Shown in pieces: positions 1-8,941 of a DNA stretch of 17,841 bases. A program made the position numbers and the translations under genes. Origin of the DNA: Gymnopilus junonius (Eukaryota; Basidiomycota; Agaricomycetes; Agaricales; Galerinaceae). How positions within the stretch are numbered: position 1 is the first letter of the stretch; each line of letters starts with the position of its first letter. The notes beneath the pieces are model-generated. The model had not been told where the DNA came from. It saw only the letters and a program-made list of their open reading frames with translations, and ran no database searches. Where the stretch lies: positions 1 to 17,841 of the forward strand of contig JADNYJ010000627.1 in assembly GCA_015501075.1 (NCBI GenBank). The letters run 5' to 3'.

Positions 1-470
1 TACGACGTAATAAGTGTCACAGTTGACGCGTTGACGGGCTGCCTGTCATTCCAACGTCGACGACACTCACTCTTCACCATACAATTACCTCTCAGTCGTT
101 TGAAGACAAAGGCCTCAACATTCTATCTGATATTTTCTCTCTCTTTCCTTTCCCATTCCTTTTTCTCGGGCTCCGCACTTGCCACCGCGTATGCAAGTAC
201 GACTCGTACGAGTACGGGCACCTCTACTTTACTTGGTCAATTCAACGCTGTTCGCCTTGTTCAATTCTTAAGCTGCATTGCACGTCAGCTTTATCTTGCA
301 TGTCTCTAGCGAGCCCTTTCTCGAGTCAACCTGCTCCACGACCAAGGGGAGTCACAGGGAATGAAAGATCCCCCAGCATCTACCATTTTCTCTATTTATC
401 GATGGAGAATGCCCCTTTTCCCTCGAGTTGAGGTGAATATACATAGGCGAAAGTCCGAGTTCTAGCTCAA
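1..470. other. No supported gene; pyrimidine-rich segment
   Basis: This stretch contains one open frame (31-309, +, 92 codons). Its translation is rich in Ser, Leu and Phe from CT-rich DNA and shows no domain or clear codon bias. The sequence just before 471 could be the leader of the spliced gene proposed next. I see nothing firm here. Confidence 0.4.
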
Positions 471-499
471 ATGGCGCAGATGGTGCTAGCCTTCCAGCG

Positions 500-1314
500 A
501 TGTTCGACACGACAAGAGTTGTAAGTTTTCTTGTTTTGTTTGCTCTTTCTTTCGAGTCTGTTATCGTGATATTAGTTGTTAAGATTTCTCTTACTTAGGG
601 CATTGACTGTCTGATTGCGAGCGAGATGATCGTGGCCCAGGAGCAGTCATCTCTCCTGACCGTTCCTCGGCCTACCCGTACACAGGTGACTGGTGACCAA
701 TTACAGAGAAATGTCGTCCACGAAGAACAAGGCTGAAAACTGCAATGCGATATGTCCATTGTCTTACGGAGAAAGAGATCGATACGAGCCGTTGTATTAC
801 TTCTTTCTTTTTCTTCAAATGAAGTTGGAGCATTAACTTTAAAAATTGGATGACTAGCGCTGTTCGCGACTGAAACATTTCTCTTGTGCTCGAATGGCTT
901 TGTTGTATTGTTCGTCAACAATTATGATGGTGCCACCGTGACTACTGCCCGCGCGTTTAACAAGGTAACTCCGTCTCGACCGGATTCGACATCTCATTTC
1001 TCACTTTCTGCGCGTAGGCTTGCTGTTTCTCGAGTTCATATTCAACGTCGTCCCAGATGGAGGATGTCATGGCACTGCGCTCTGAGGCCGGATTCGTCTC
1101 AGATCTGGTATCATCGGGGTTGTGAGTTCCTTTCTCCTTTTTGTATTTCTGTCGTCTTTGACAAATGATACTGATTGTTCACTAATCCTTTTTTTTCACC
1201 AAGAAGGTTTCCGTCACCAACGGGCGTGGAGTCAGATTTGCGCTGACGAAGAAGACAGCTGGTGGCGTGATGGACCACCGAGCCCTTCACCTTGAGGGAG
1301 CTTCCTTCCCATGA
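500..1314 (+). CDS. Putative five-exon hypothetical protein (about 140 aa)
   Basis: I do not recognise this protein. The model joins exons 500-520, 599-692, 858-964, 1018-1107 and 1204-1314, and all junctions keep one frame. Intron 1 has a strong donor (GTAAGT at 521) and a pyrimidine-rich acceptor ending at 598. Intron 3 (965-1017) is a typical 53-base fungal intron. The last intron ends in a T-rich tract and CACCAAG at 1203, with a CTAAT branch point before it. The donors at 693 (GTGACC) and 1108 (GTATCA) are weaker and were chosen because they keep the frame. The predicted protein has a hydrophobic, NNYDG-containing stretch in the middle and a basic C-terminal part. Another in-frame ATG set (471, 480) runs into a stop after splicing, so I prefer the ATG at 500. 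It could also be a non-coding or decayed transcript. Confidence 0.33.
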
Positions 1315-1768
1315 AAGTCCGCGTCCACTTCTTCAATATCTGACTTTTCGCTAATCGATTATCGCGCTTGAAGTGCGAAGAGCTGCGTTTTGCGAAGTGT
1401 AATCGTAGGGTATTAGACAACGTGCAAGCGACGCCGTCTTTAAAGGTATTCTCGAAGAGGACGTTGGTAGCCTTTATCGCGGTTGTGGATTAGTTCACGT
1501 CCTCAGTTTTGTTGAATTTACTCACTACGAATGATAATATTCTTACTCGACCTCAGGCTTCATTACTGAAGCAGCAGCGCACAGTTGGTCTGTGTGTGTC
1601 GATTGACGAAATGAATTCATATAGGTCAACAAAATCCTCTGAACCGGCAGAATATGATATATCAAAGTTGGGGGGTTGAGTAGTTTGAGCCCCGTTCTTT
1701 AGAAATTTACTGGATCACAATGTCGTTATACCTACCTAGCAGCTGAATTTGACAGCCATTCTTTATGA

Positions 1769-2184
1769 TATCCCTATGTCTCGGTGTGTACTCCAGGGTC
1801 AGTAGAATACAGAGGACCCATAGATTCTCGAAGGGTGGTGTTCGTATGTGAACCTGAGAATTGTGCCCCCACTCAACGGCCTCATTGTTCGCGTACACAA
1901 ACACGTCCCATATCTCCTACATCGACAACATCCGCAGTATTGAATACTGTTCGCCCCATCCCTTTCAACCCTTCGCCGTTCAAATACCAAAATCTCTCAG
2001 AGTCGATGGCATATTTTCTGCTGTTATTGAATGAGGACATCGGCTCTGTGTATGTTCAAACTTGACCGTGACTTTACCTTCAGTTTACAATTTCCTTAAT
2101 ACCTAATGGTTCAATCTTTGCAGATCTCAACTCGAAAACTTCACGCAGAAAGATAATACACAAAATATAGAAGAGGCTGATTGA
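1769..2184 (+). CDS. Putative 3' exons of an unrecognised gene
   Basis: An open frame runs from 1769 to 2049 and joins across a well-formed 74-base intron (2050-2123: donor GTATGT, acceptor TTTGCAG) to a short last exon ending in TGA at 2182-2184. The last residues are acidic and Asn/Gln-rich (SQLENFTQKDNTQNIEEAD). A second possible intron lies inside the first exon, with a GTATGT donor near 1845 and an acceptor near 1938. Using it gives a different, also plausible, reading, so the internal structure is unsettled. The 5' end is unknown; earlier acceptor-like signals near 1558 suggest more exons between 1315 and 1769. The next gene starts only 63 bases downstream, so the two could be one transcription unit. 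No family is recognised. Confidence 0.3.
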
Positions 2185-2247
2185 AGTTAGTCATATCGCA
2201 CAGGCGTCGGCCCTTTCGCACAGGAGGATAGAGGGGAGGCCACAGAA

Positions 2248-3861
2248 ATGGATATTCGTTCAGCGGATGACTTAGAATATGGCCCTTGCGAGCAGGGACA
2301 CATCAACGACTATAACGGCCAGCATTGTCTCTATCCAAATGGCACAATTTCACCTCAGTGTACTACTCATTCAAATCATGCCGCCAGCTACAATCTACAA
2401 GCGTCTTTCCATTCGACTACATTTATCAACTTCACCTCACACCCATCATTTTTAGGGCATTCCGCCTTCATGCCAGTCAAGCTACAGACCTCAGCGGCTT
2501 TCGCGTACAGGAACCTTGTCCCCCAGTTGGCTCCAATGCATGGGCCTGCCTTTTCCCACTTCCGACCCGCGCCCCATTCCACCTACACTACAGTGCAGTC
2601 GGATAGGTCATCGAGCACAGATATGAAGGGCCCAATACCAGCTTACCCCTTTTCGTCGTCACCTCCTCCAGGCTTTGCTAGGCCCCAGAATGTTTACCGG
2701 TCACAGTGCGCACATGTGCCACTGCCACGCTATCCACATGAAGCTCATCAACTTCCACCATACATTTGGCCTTTGTTGTAGACTTCCATATCAGCGTCAC
2801 TATACTTCCAGGCAGACAGTTAGATGTTGGCCAGGTGTCAAGAAGCAGCGGTACGCAACAACTTGATAATGGAAGGGATAAATATCCTGAAAATATGATA
2901 TATGACCAAGCCTGGACTGGCAATGACTCCAAGAAAACTTTCGTTGAGCTAACCAGAAAATCAGAAACAAAAGTCGGAGGCAAGTGATCAGGTTACAATC
3001 CCTCCATGTCAAGTCTGAAGTTCCGTAGCATTCAAGCAGTAGGTCGCGAGAAGTTACTAAGTGAAGAGACATCGGAGGAGGAAGATCACCCGAAGCTCCA
3101 CTTGCATAGACCTCTAGTCGAGGAAGTTTCCAGAATCCTACTCAAGCAGAAATGTCAACATGGTGGGCAGAGGGTGAGCGCTTGGCCGTTGCTTGCCCAC
3201 CAGACATTGAAGGTGAGCAGGTCTCTAGCAGCTTTCTGGGTTGGCTCCCATCGTATTTCTCCCATTGCCGGATATCTCAGATAGAACCTCTTCAGCAAAA
3301 ACCCATCGTTCGAATAGGTCGCGCAAAGCGCAGCCCGATCAACTGCACAATGGGGCGTCCTCCTAATTTCAGTTGTCTGTCCTGCTTAAAGGTCCTGAAA
3401 GTCGTCCGAGAGTGCACAGCGAGCCAGGAGTGCAGATTTTCCTTAGTACAGCGAGAGAGAACTGCAGGAGATCCAGTCCCATCTTCTCCTGTACCAACCA
3501 TGCAACTCAGTGGAGATCAACAAGGTTTGTCTCCGCTATCTTCTCTGCTGTTGCAAGGTATCTCATAAACAACCTCTCCAGATCACCCGCAATCACCAAC
3601 GATGCCTGAGGAAGAGGATAAATTGTCCTCGGCGAACCCAGTACCTGCATCAACTCACAAACCATCGAAGGCAACGAGGTTACCTAGGCCCTTGGAAAAA
3701 AGCGACGTACCTTTGTTCCAATGGCCTTAAGCGCCAAGAGCACCAAGCCCGTACGGGGCAGCCTCAGCGACTACTCCATCCTCCTCGTCGTGAGCCACAA
3801 AAAGATCAAGGAAAACCCTGTGAAGGAAGAACAGAACGATTCAAAGCACTCTGCCGAGTAA
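2248..3861 (+). CDS. Hypothetical six-exon protein, Pro/Ser/His-rich N-terminus, Cys cluster
   Basis: The ATG at 2248 has an A at -3 and G at +4 and opens a 177-codon frame rich in Pro, Ser, His and Tyr. A model that keeps one frame is: exons 2248-2715, 2835-2983, 3029-3212, 3281-3524, 3582-3640 and 3688-3861, giving about 425 residues. The best introns are 3213-3280 (GTGAGC...CTCAG) and 3525-3581 (GTTTGT...CCAG). The junctions around 2700-3030 are uncertain; an alternative uses donor 2706 and acceptor 2781. The central part is acidic and the exon at 3281 is basic with cysteines spaced C-x2-C-x9-C-x5-C, which might bind a metal. The C-terminus is Lys/Glu-rich. The composition would suit a regulatory protein, but no known DNA-binding domain is visible and I assign no function. 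Confidence 0.42.
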
Positions 3862-4606
3862 GAAATATAATATCAACTCACATGCTTCAATGACGCTCAC
3901 AAAGACCTTCAGACCTGCTTTATCTCCTACTCAAACTATGTCACCCGCCGCCGCCGATGTGTAGGGAGAGAAGCGAGAACAGTCACCCGGGGTTGGACAG
4001 AGTTCGGTGCAACACTGAACATCTATTTATTATTTACCCTCGATTTTCCACACGTGAGAACGACGTGGCGGGGAGGAATATCGACCTGCCCTTCCTCCAT
4101 TTTTTTACTAGGCAGGGGTTGGCGCTTTCAACTTGAAGGAAGGGCGAAGAAAGACGGTCGGTTTCGCATTTTCCATGGGAATGCTCTGAAGTTTTATTCC
4201 GGTATCTCCTTGAGTGACACTTCTTGTCGGCTTTCAGCTTTTGCTCATTTATTCTTAGTTGCCGATTGGTGTAGACGAGTTCGTATTTCTGCTCTTTCTT
4301 AATTAGGTGACTCTGACAGAAGAATTTGCTCTTTTCTAGCTGGTTGTTTCCTGTGGACTTATTTCAGAATTTCTATTCGAATGTGGAACTGGGGGCACAT
4401 TGGTTTCACCGGTAATTAAATCCTTAAAAATTATCAACATTCTACACTGCCAACAGCATAATTCCAGGCCGATTACTTATTCTATATATCTGGATGATCA
4501 GACGAGCCAGAACCCGTATTTTACTGATTTTTAGACAAAATATTATCGTCCTTTGAAAAGCAATCACGTGGCGATGCCACTGCCGGCAAAGAAAAACGAC
4601 TCTCCT
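3862..4606. other. Intergenic stretch, nothing firm
   Basis: There are short open frames on the + strand (for example 4054-4302), but they show no codon bias, domain or splice support. The segment is AT-rich with TTTATTATTTA near 4025, which may lie in the 3' region of the upstream gene. I see no RNA gene or repeat. Confidence 0.4.
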
Positions 4607-5664
4607 TTATTCTGCTCCACTGTCCAGCGGTCGAAATTCATATGGCCGCTTCCACTTTCGTGGTTTCTTCGCGCTCTCTCCAGTAGAGCCTTTCCTGGCT
4701 CCTGGCCCTTGATTGACCGCCTTAGAAGGAGCTGCGTTTGCCGCGTTTTGTGGGCTCAATTCAGAGCATACGACTACCCGGCGGATTTCCCGTACTTTTT
4801 AGCAAATTTCTTTGGCTTTGGGGTGCTGGTTTAGCAGGTATTTCTCGCCAGGTATGACCCATATGTTATCGTTCTTCTTTTATTGAAGTCGGGCTAATCT
4901 ACTTCAAAAGACGACTTCGATGAAAATTTCTCCTTGGGATGTAAAGTAGTCGCGTACCGTCGCCACTGCCGTTGTCATTATGGCAGTTGGCGTAGCTGCT
5001 ACCTTCGAGAACGTCTCAATAGCAATAGTGACCTCATCCAAACCAGCAATAGCCTCAGCTCCGTATTCATCATTGACTTCCTCCGCAATACCGACTCCTT
5101 CAACTCAAACTCACTCCCATTGTTATCCATGGCAAGATTCTTCGCTCAATTCGCCTTTCGAACCTACCGCATTTCTTGTCAGATACCTACATGTGGATCA
5201 GGTGTTTTATAACCTTCTGGTGGCATTCCAGCTTGCCGATATGTGATTTCCTTGGCGGGGTTCGATTTGTGAGCCCACCAGTAGGAACGATAAGGAGAGA
5301 GAGGAAGAGAGTTGAGGATGAAGACGGACGAGTTCTTTTACAGCTTCAACTTCACAACTTCCTCAGCCGCAGGTGCAAGTGGGCTCTCACGAATGACGAT
5401 TCTATCTCCACAACGTCAACAACCCCTCTCCTCCCTTGACCTGTTGCAGTGCCCAAATGTTCGTCAGGCGAAATGTTTACTTAATGAAAAGCCCCCTTTC
5501 AAGTCCCGGTGAGTGTCTTTTCCTTTTTGGATGTGCACCGTTGCTTCCTTCGATACCTTTCCTTTCTCTTTCTCTTTACTTTTGATCTTTTCTTTCGCTT
5601 TTATCCTTATTGTCTCCAATCTACGGTCTTTGACCCTTTCCAGCTGCTCCGCTATCTTGGTCAT
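4607..5664 (-). pseudogene. Decayed coding sequence, family unknown
   Basis: Read on the minus strand, this region looks like protein but is broken. From 5664 to about 5190 one frame gives a Lys/Glu-rich stretch, a Cys-containing basic part and a segment including SYWWAHKSNPAKEITYRQAG. It is interrupted at 5466, 5418 and 5340. Near 5185-5193 the good reading moves by one base to another frame, which runs to 4607 with stops at 5125, 5113, 5107, 4906, 4882, 4801 and 4609. The clearest block, about 5104-4907, has 66 open codons, and roughly half of those I tallied begin with G, a typical coding signature absent from the opposite strand. Every stop is TGA or TAA, as expected if CGA or CAA codons mutated by C to T. 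The number of stops alone is close to chance, so the case rests on codon bias and amino-acid quality. It could be a dead gene or a transposon remnant; I recognise no domain. Confidence 0.38.
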
Positions 5665-5775
5665 CTTTTTTTCTTATTCTTCTCTGCATTGTTCAAGTAT
5701 TGTCTTTCTTTCCGCGTATCTCTTTTCTTTTCTCTTTCTTCCAAGACCAATTGCTGACCGACACTCTCCTCTCTA
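5513..5775. repeat. Long pyrimidine-rich tract
   Basis: About 260 bases of the + strand are very rich in C and T (runs such as TTTCCTTTCTCTTTCTCTTTAC). It starts at a consensus-like donor, GTGAGT (5511), and ends at CTCTCTAG (5775), so it may be a long intron or leader of the + strand locus that follows. On the minus strand the same bases encode a Lys/Glu-rich stretch, so the two readings conflict. Confidence 0.4.
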
Positions 5776-5833
5776 GCTTCCAATAGCACAAACACCCTGA
5801 CCATTTGCACCGTTCAAGCAGCGCGCATAGCGT

Positions 5834-6384
5834 ATGGCGAGCAATCACACTCATGTGCCCATCCCTTCCATCAGCGCCACAGACGTAAATATTGTATGTG
5901 AAACCTGAGCGGACGCTCCTTCGACTTGGAAGCAAATCCAAAACCAACAATAACCAAGCGTGCAAAAGTTTACTGTATCGGGAGAGCTAGTTGTAAACTC
6001 TGTCTTTCAAACTCGTAGTTACTGCCGCTGCCCTTCAACTGCCAAGTATGTATGTATCCATGTGTTCTTGTTGCTTGTATGATCTCTGCCTAACTAAATT
6101 GCCATATATTTTCTACTAGTTAAGCTCAAGGTCCGATCAATGCGTGTTAATGGAACCGTGAAATGCACTACTCAGGGTGGCTTCTGAATTTATTGGGTGA
6201 GTCATTTATACATGCAAAGAAAGCCTCCGATTACTTATTTTCGAATACTGGCAGAAGTATCATTGTCAGTGGACGTACTCGAGTTTCATCCGTAAATGCG
6301 TTGATCCTTGGCCCGAAAGTCCCAAATGGGTTGGTTTCTTCCCTCCAAACCCCGCTCAAGCTTTATGAGCAGAAAATGGCATAG
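5834..6384 (+). pseudogene. Spliced locus, small or decayed gene
   Basis: A likely first exon (5834-5893, 20 codons beginning MASNHTHVPIP) ends at a GTATGT donor. Further introns look real: 6046-6119 (GTATGT, a CTAAC branch point, TTTTCTACTAG) and 6197-6254 (GTGAGT...GGCAG). After the last intron two frames look like protein. One starts at 6255 (37 codons, Trp/Pro-rich, ending 6368) and the other at 6256 (ending 6384). Both meet a TGA in the preceding exon when extended upstream: 6159-6161 for the second frame, and the TGA after GGCTTC near 6187 for the first. No splice choice I tried gives one open frame through all exons. This could be a decayed gene, a non-coding spliced RNA, or a gene whose exons I have misplaced. 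It ends about 190 bases before the first methyltransferase gene. Confidence 0.3.
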
Positions 6385-6574
6385 TCATTTCCAATTTCTC
6401 TGCTACTGTGGTCACCTGCGGACGGTCAACTTTACATTGAGGAAGCAGGTAGTTGCGGGAGTGACGTACGAGGAACCTTTGGAGAGATAGGCGCTGAGAC
6501 CACGAGCCTAGTAATCTGTAAGAGACAGCTTCTTAAAGGCATCGTTTCTTTCCCCTTCTCCCCAGCACCCAAGT

Positions 6575-7759
6575 ATGCCTCCCAATTCCATTCCAATCAA
6601 ATTGACACCTTACTCTGGGTCGACCACAGATGGATCCGACGATGAAACACGACTTTCAACAGCTTTGATAGAAAGTGGTGCAGTCGTTCTTCGCCAATTG
6701 TTAGAGCTGAAGGACAAGGTATGTTCTCGCTGTGCCTTTAGGATACACTGGTCCGGACGCTGATTCCTGTTGTCCAGGGATGGAAAAACGAGTCCGCAGA
6801 GCGGCATTTCCACAACCAGCGCCAGACAGCCGATAACGCCTCAACAAATCTTAACGCAATATGGTTCGGAAGAATGAAAGGCGTCCTTCGTGAAATAGAT
6901 CAAGAGCTCGATTGTGTGCCATCTTATGGAGCACTCGAGTTCTTGGATTTAGGGTAAGATATTTGCCTTTTTCAGCATCAACCTCCTTTTGACGCGATAT
7001 TATTGCAGATGCTGTCCTGGCGGCTTTTCGTCTCACGTATTAGACAAGAACCATGACGCCACCGGGTATGGGATATCCTTACCCGTCGTCGACGGAGGCC
7101 ACGAGTTCACTCTCGAGCATTATCACCGCTCGCGTTTTGAGCTGATGTACCAAAATCTTACCTACTACCAATTAGGCCCATCCAATATCGACGACCCACG
7201 ACTACAGAGCCTTCCTTCCGAAATCACCAGTCACACATTCGACCTCGTACTCCTCGACGGACATCAATTGCATACGCAAAGCTCAGCTTTACCCTGGGAT
7301 AAGGATCGCCTCCTCATATCACAACTGATCATCTCCCTTGAAGCCGTCAAAGAGGGTGGCACCATCGTCGCGAAGCTGCCACTTCCCCACAGGCTCATCT
7401 CTGCGAAAATTCTCCACCTTTTCAAGATACTCTCTAGCGAGGTATTGGTTTGGAAACCAAAGTCGATGCATGGAAATCGCGGGACCTTTTATGCGGTGGC
7501 TAAGGGCATTGGCAGAGGACCAGAAGGATCACGTATGTCCGGCCTGATACTGGAATTGAGGGCACTTTGGGCCAGCTTGACTTTTGGCGGAGAAGAAGGT
7601 CTGGGGAGGTTCATAAATCCAGGGGATTTCGATTTCTTAATCACCACGGATGATCTCATCGCTCACCACTTGGGTTGGCTGACATCACTTGGCACGCCTC
7701 TCTGGCAGGTTCAAGAAGAGGCCCTCCAGTGTTTCTTTAGGAAGAAAAACATCATTTAA
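6575..7759 (+). CDS. FtsJ-like SAM-dependent methyltransferase, copy A
   Basis: Three exons, 6575-6718, 6778-6953 and 7009-7759, encode 356 residues; the introns are 59 and 55 bases with standard GTATGT and GTAAGA donors. Residues 103-112 (FLDLGCCPGG) match motif I of Rossmann-fold methyltransferases of the FtsJ/RrmJ type, which bind SAM and usually methylate RNA 2'-O-ribose. Lys82 (RMKGVLREID), Asp190 (FDLVLLDG) and Lys229 (GGTIVAKLP) align with the first three members of the FtsJ K-D-K-E tetrad. The expected Glu is replaced by Thr266 in RGTFYAVAKG. An N-terminal segment of about 75 residues and a C-terminal extension of about 80 residues (TFGGEEGLGRF onward) flank the core. The ATG was chosen because copy B starts at the matching place and exon 1 has the same length. 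The family call is confident; the substrate is unknown and the missing Glu leaves 2'-O activity in doubt. Confidence 0.87.
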
Positions 7760-8013
7760 ATGCACACTAGTAACCTTGCTCGGTTTAAATGTCATTTCAT
7801 AATTGCTTGCTCACGATTGCCATTGACGACAGTTGCATTCACGGAAGAAGCTTATCTAATGCATCGTACGACCACAATCCAAAGAGAGTGCATTTTGATG
7901 ACCCTTTGCATAAGCTGACTAAGCGGACACCGTTTTGCGTTCGCCTCCTTTTGTCTTGCCTTTCTGTCTTGCCTTTCCGTATGCCACTAGCAACCTTGTT
8001 GTAAAGCTCCCTA
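7760..8013. other. Intergenic, downstream of methyltransferase A
   Basis: This is the 3' flank of copy A and part of the 1.18 kb spacer between the duplicated genes. A 72-codon open frame (7789-8004, +) is present but has no recognisable content. I see no second-copy remnant and no clear terminator signal. Confidence 0.4.
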
Positions 8014-8268
8014 ATGGACCCAGTGATCGGGCATCAGCGTGTCGGCCCCCAAATCGCTACTACTGTCCTACCCTTTGGAGGCAAGGGCGACAGTTTCAAG
8101 CCGTCAGTCATCAAACTTACGCCTCTCTCTCAGGCTCCCAACGCTTTCTACTCCCTCTTTCCATATTCTACCCAAACTCCAGGCACTTCTCGTCAAACCT
8201 CCAGCGCTCCTTTTTCCTTGGTACACCCTTCCTCCCTTAAGCGTCTCGATCAGCATTCTCAACATTGA
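8014..8268 (+). CDS. Short ORF with coding-like codon use, uncertain
   Basis: The 84-codon frame begins MDPVIGHQRVGPQIATTVLPFGGKG and nearly every codon ends in C or T, as in expressed fungal genes. It is Ser/Pro/Thr-rich towards the end. The same DNA is also open in two other frames, including one on the minus strand, because it is CT-rich, so the codon signal may simply reflect base composition. No splice sites or domain are apparent. It could be the CT-rich upstream region of methyltransferase B rather than a gene. Confidence 0.22.
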   Translation: MDPVIGHQRVGPQIATTVLPFGGKGDSFKPSVIKLTPLSQAPNAFYSLFPYSTQTPGTSRQTSSAPFSLVHPSSLKRLDQHSQH

Positions 8269-8941
8269 ACATATTAACTCTTCAGACGCTCTGGGTAAAC
8301 CAAAGTTCAAGATGCAAAATATCTTACGTTTCGAAAAATGATCGCCAAAGGCTCCAGCTCTCTGCCTGTAGATTTGGTCAGGGTAACTATTTATTTTGTT
8401 CCTGAAAGCGTGGTCGTTGATCAGTCGCCATCATTTCTGCTAGTTAAACTCTCGTAATTTGTGGAGCTTCCAAAGAATGCGCACCACGAGACAATCATAG
8501 TGAGTGGTAGTCCCTCTGCTTCCGTCTGACAAAACAAATTCTGCTTACCTACTTCAAATACTTGGTTGGTATGAGTGGAGTACTTATTCCATACATTGAC
8601 GCCCGTACACTTGACTACTTGCCTGGAAGCCATGAAGCCTATGCTCCCTATGCTTTCTATGCTTCGGATAAGAGATAAACTTTACGTCTCGGAAGAGTCA
8701 ACACGTGAATCACTCTCTGTCAATCCCACTGTCTCGGTGCTGCATCTGCCTTTTTTGAGTGGATTCTGGATTCGTTGTTTCTTTTTTTGTTATATATTGT
8801 GGCATATAAGACGGCTGAGAAAGTGACGTACCAAAAGAGATGGGCACGGGGACCAGATGTCCTATATATTGTAACAGGGGTTCACATAAGGCCTTCATCT
8901 TAAATGGCTGAACATTGTTCTTATCTCGGAACATCATCATC
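8269..8941. other. Upstream region of methyltransferase B
   Basis: Contains AT-rich, TATA-like sites (near 8801-8808, CATATAAGA, and 8861-8868, TATATATTG), which are candidates for the promoter of copy B. Near 8636-8663 the unit CTATGCT occurs three times with small changes. A 70-codon minus-strand frame (8421-8633) is open but unsupported. Confidence 0.35.

Noticed and set aside
31..309. 92-codon + strand ORF near the window start
   Set aside because: Its composition follows CT-rich DNA, and there is no domain, splice context or codon bias.
595..921. 108-codon minus-strand ORF
   Set aside because: It overlaps + strand exons bounded by good splice sites and has no recognisable content.
4980..5246. 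88-codon + strand ORF starting MAVGVAATFENV
   Set aside because: The minus strand of the same bases has the G-first codon bias of real coding sequence; the + frame looks like its shadow.
8104..8310. 68-codon minus-strand ORF in the spacer between methyltransferase genes
   Set aside because: It is opposite a CT-rich + strand segment that is open in several frames by composition.
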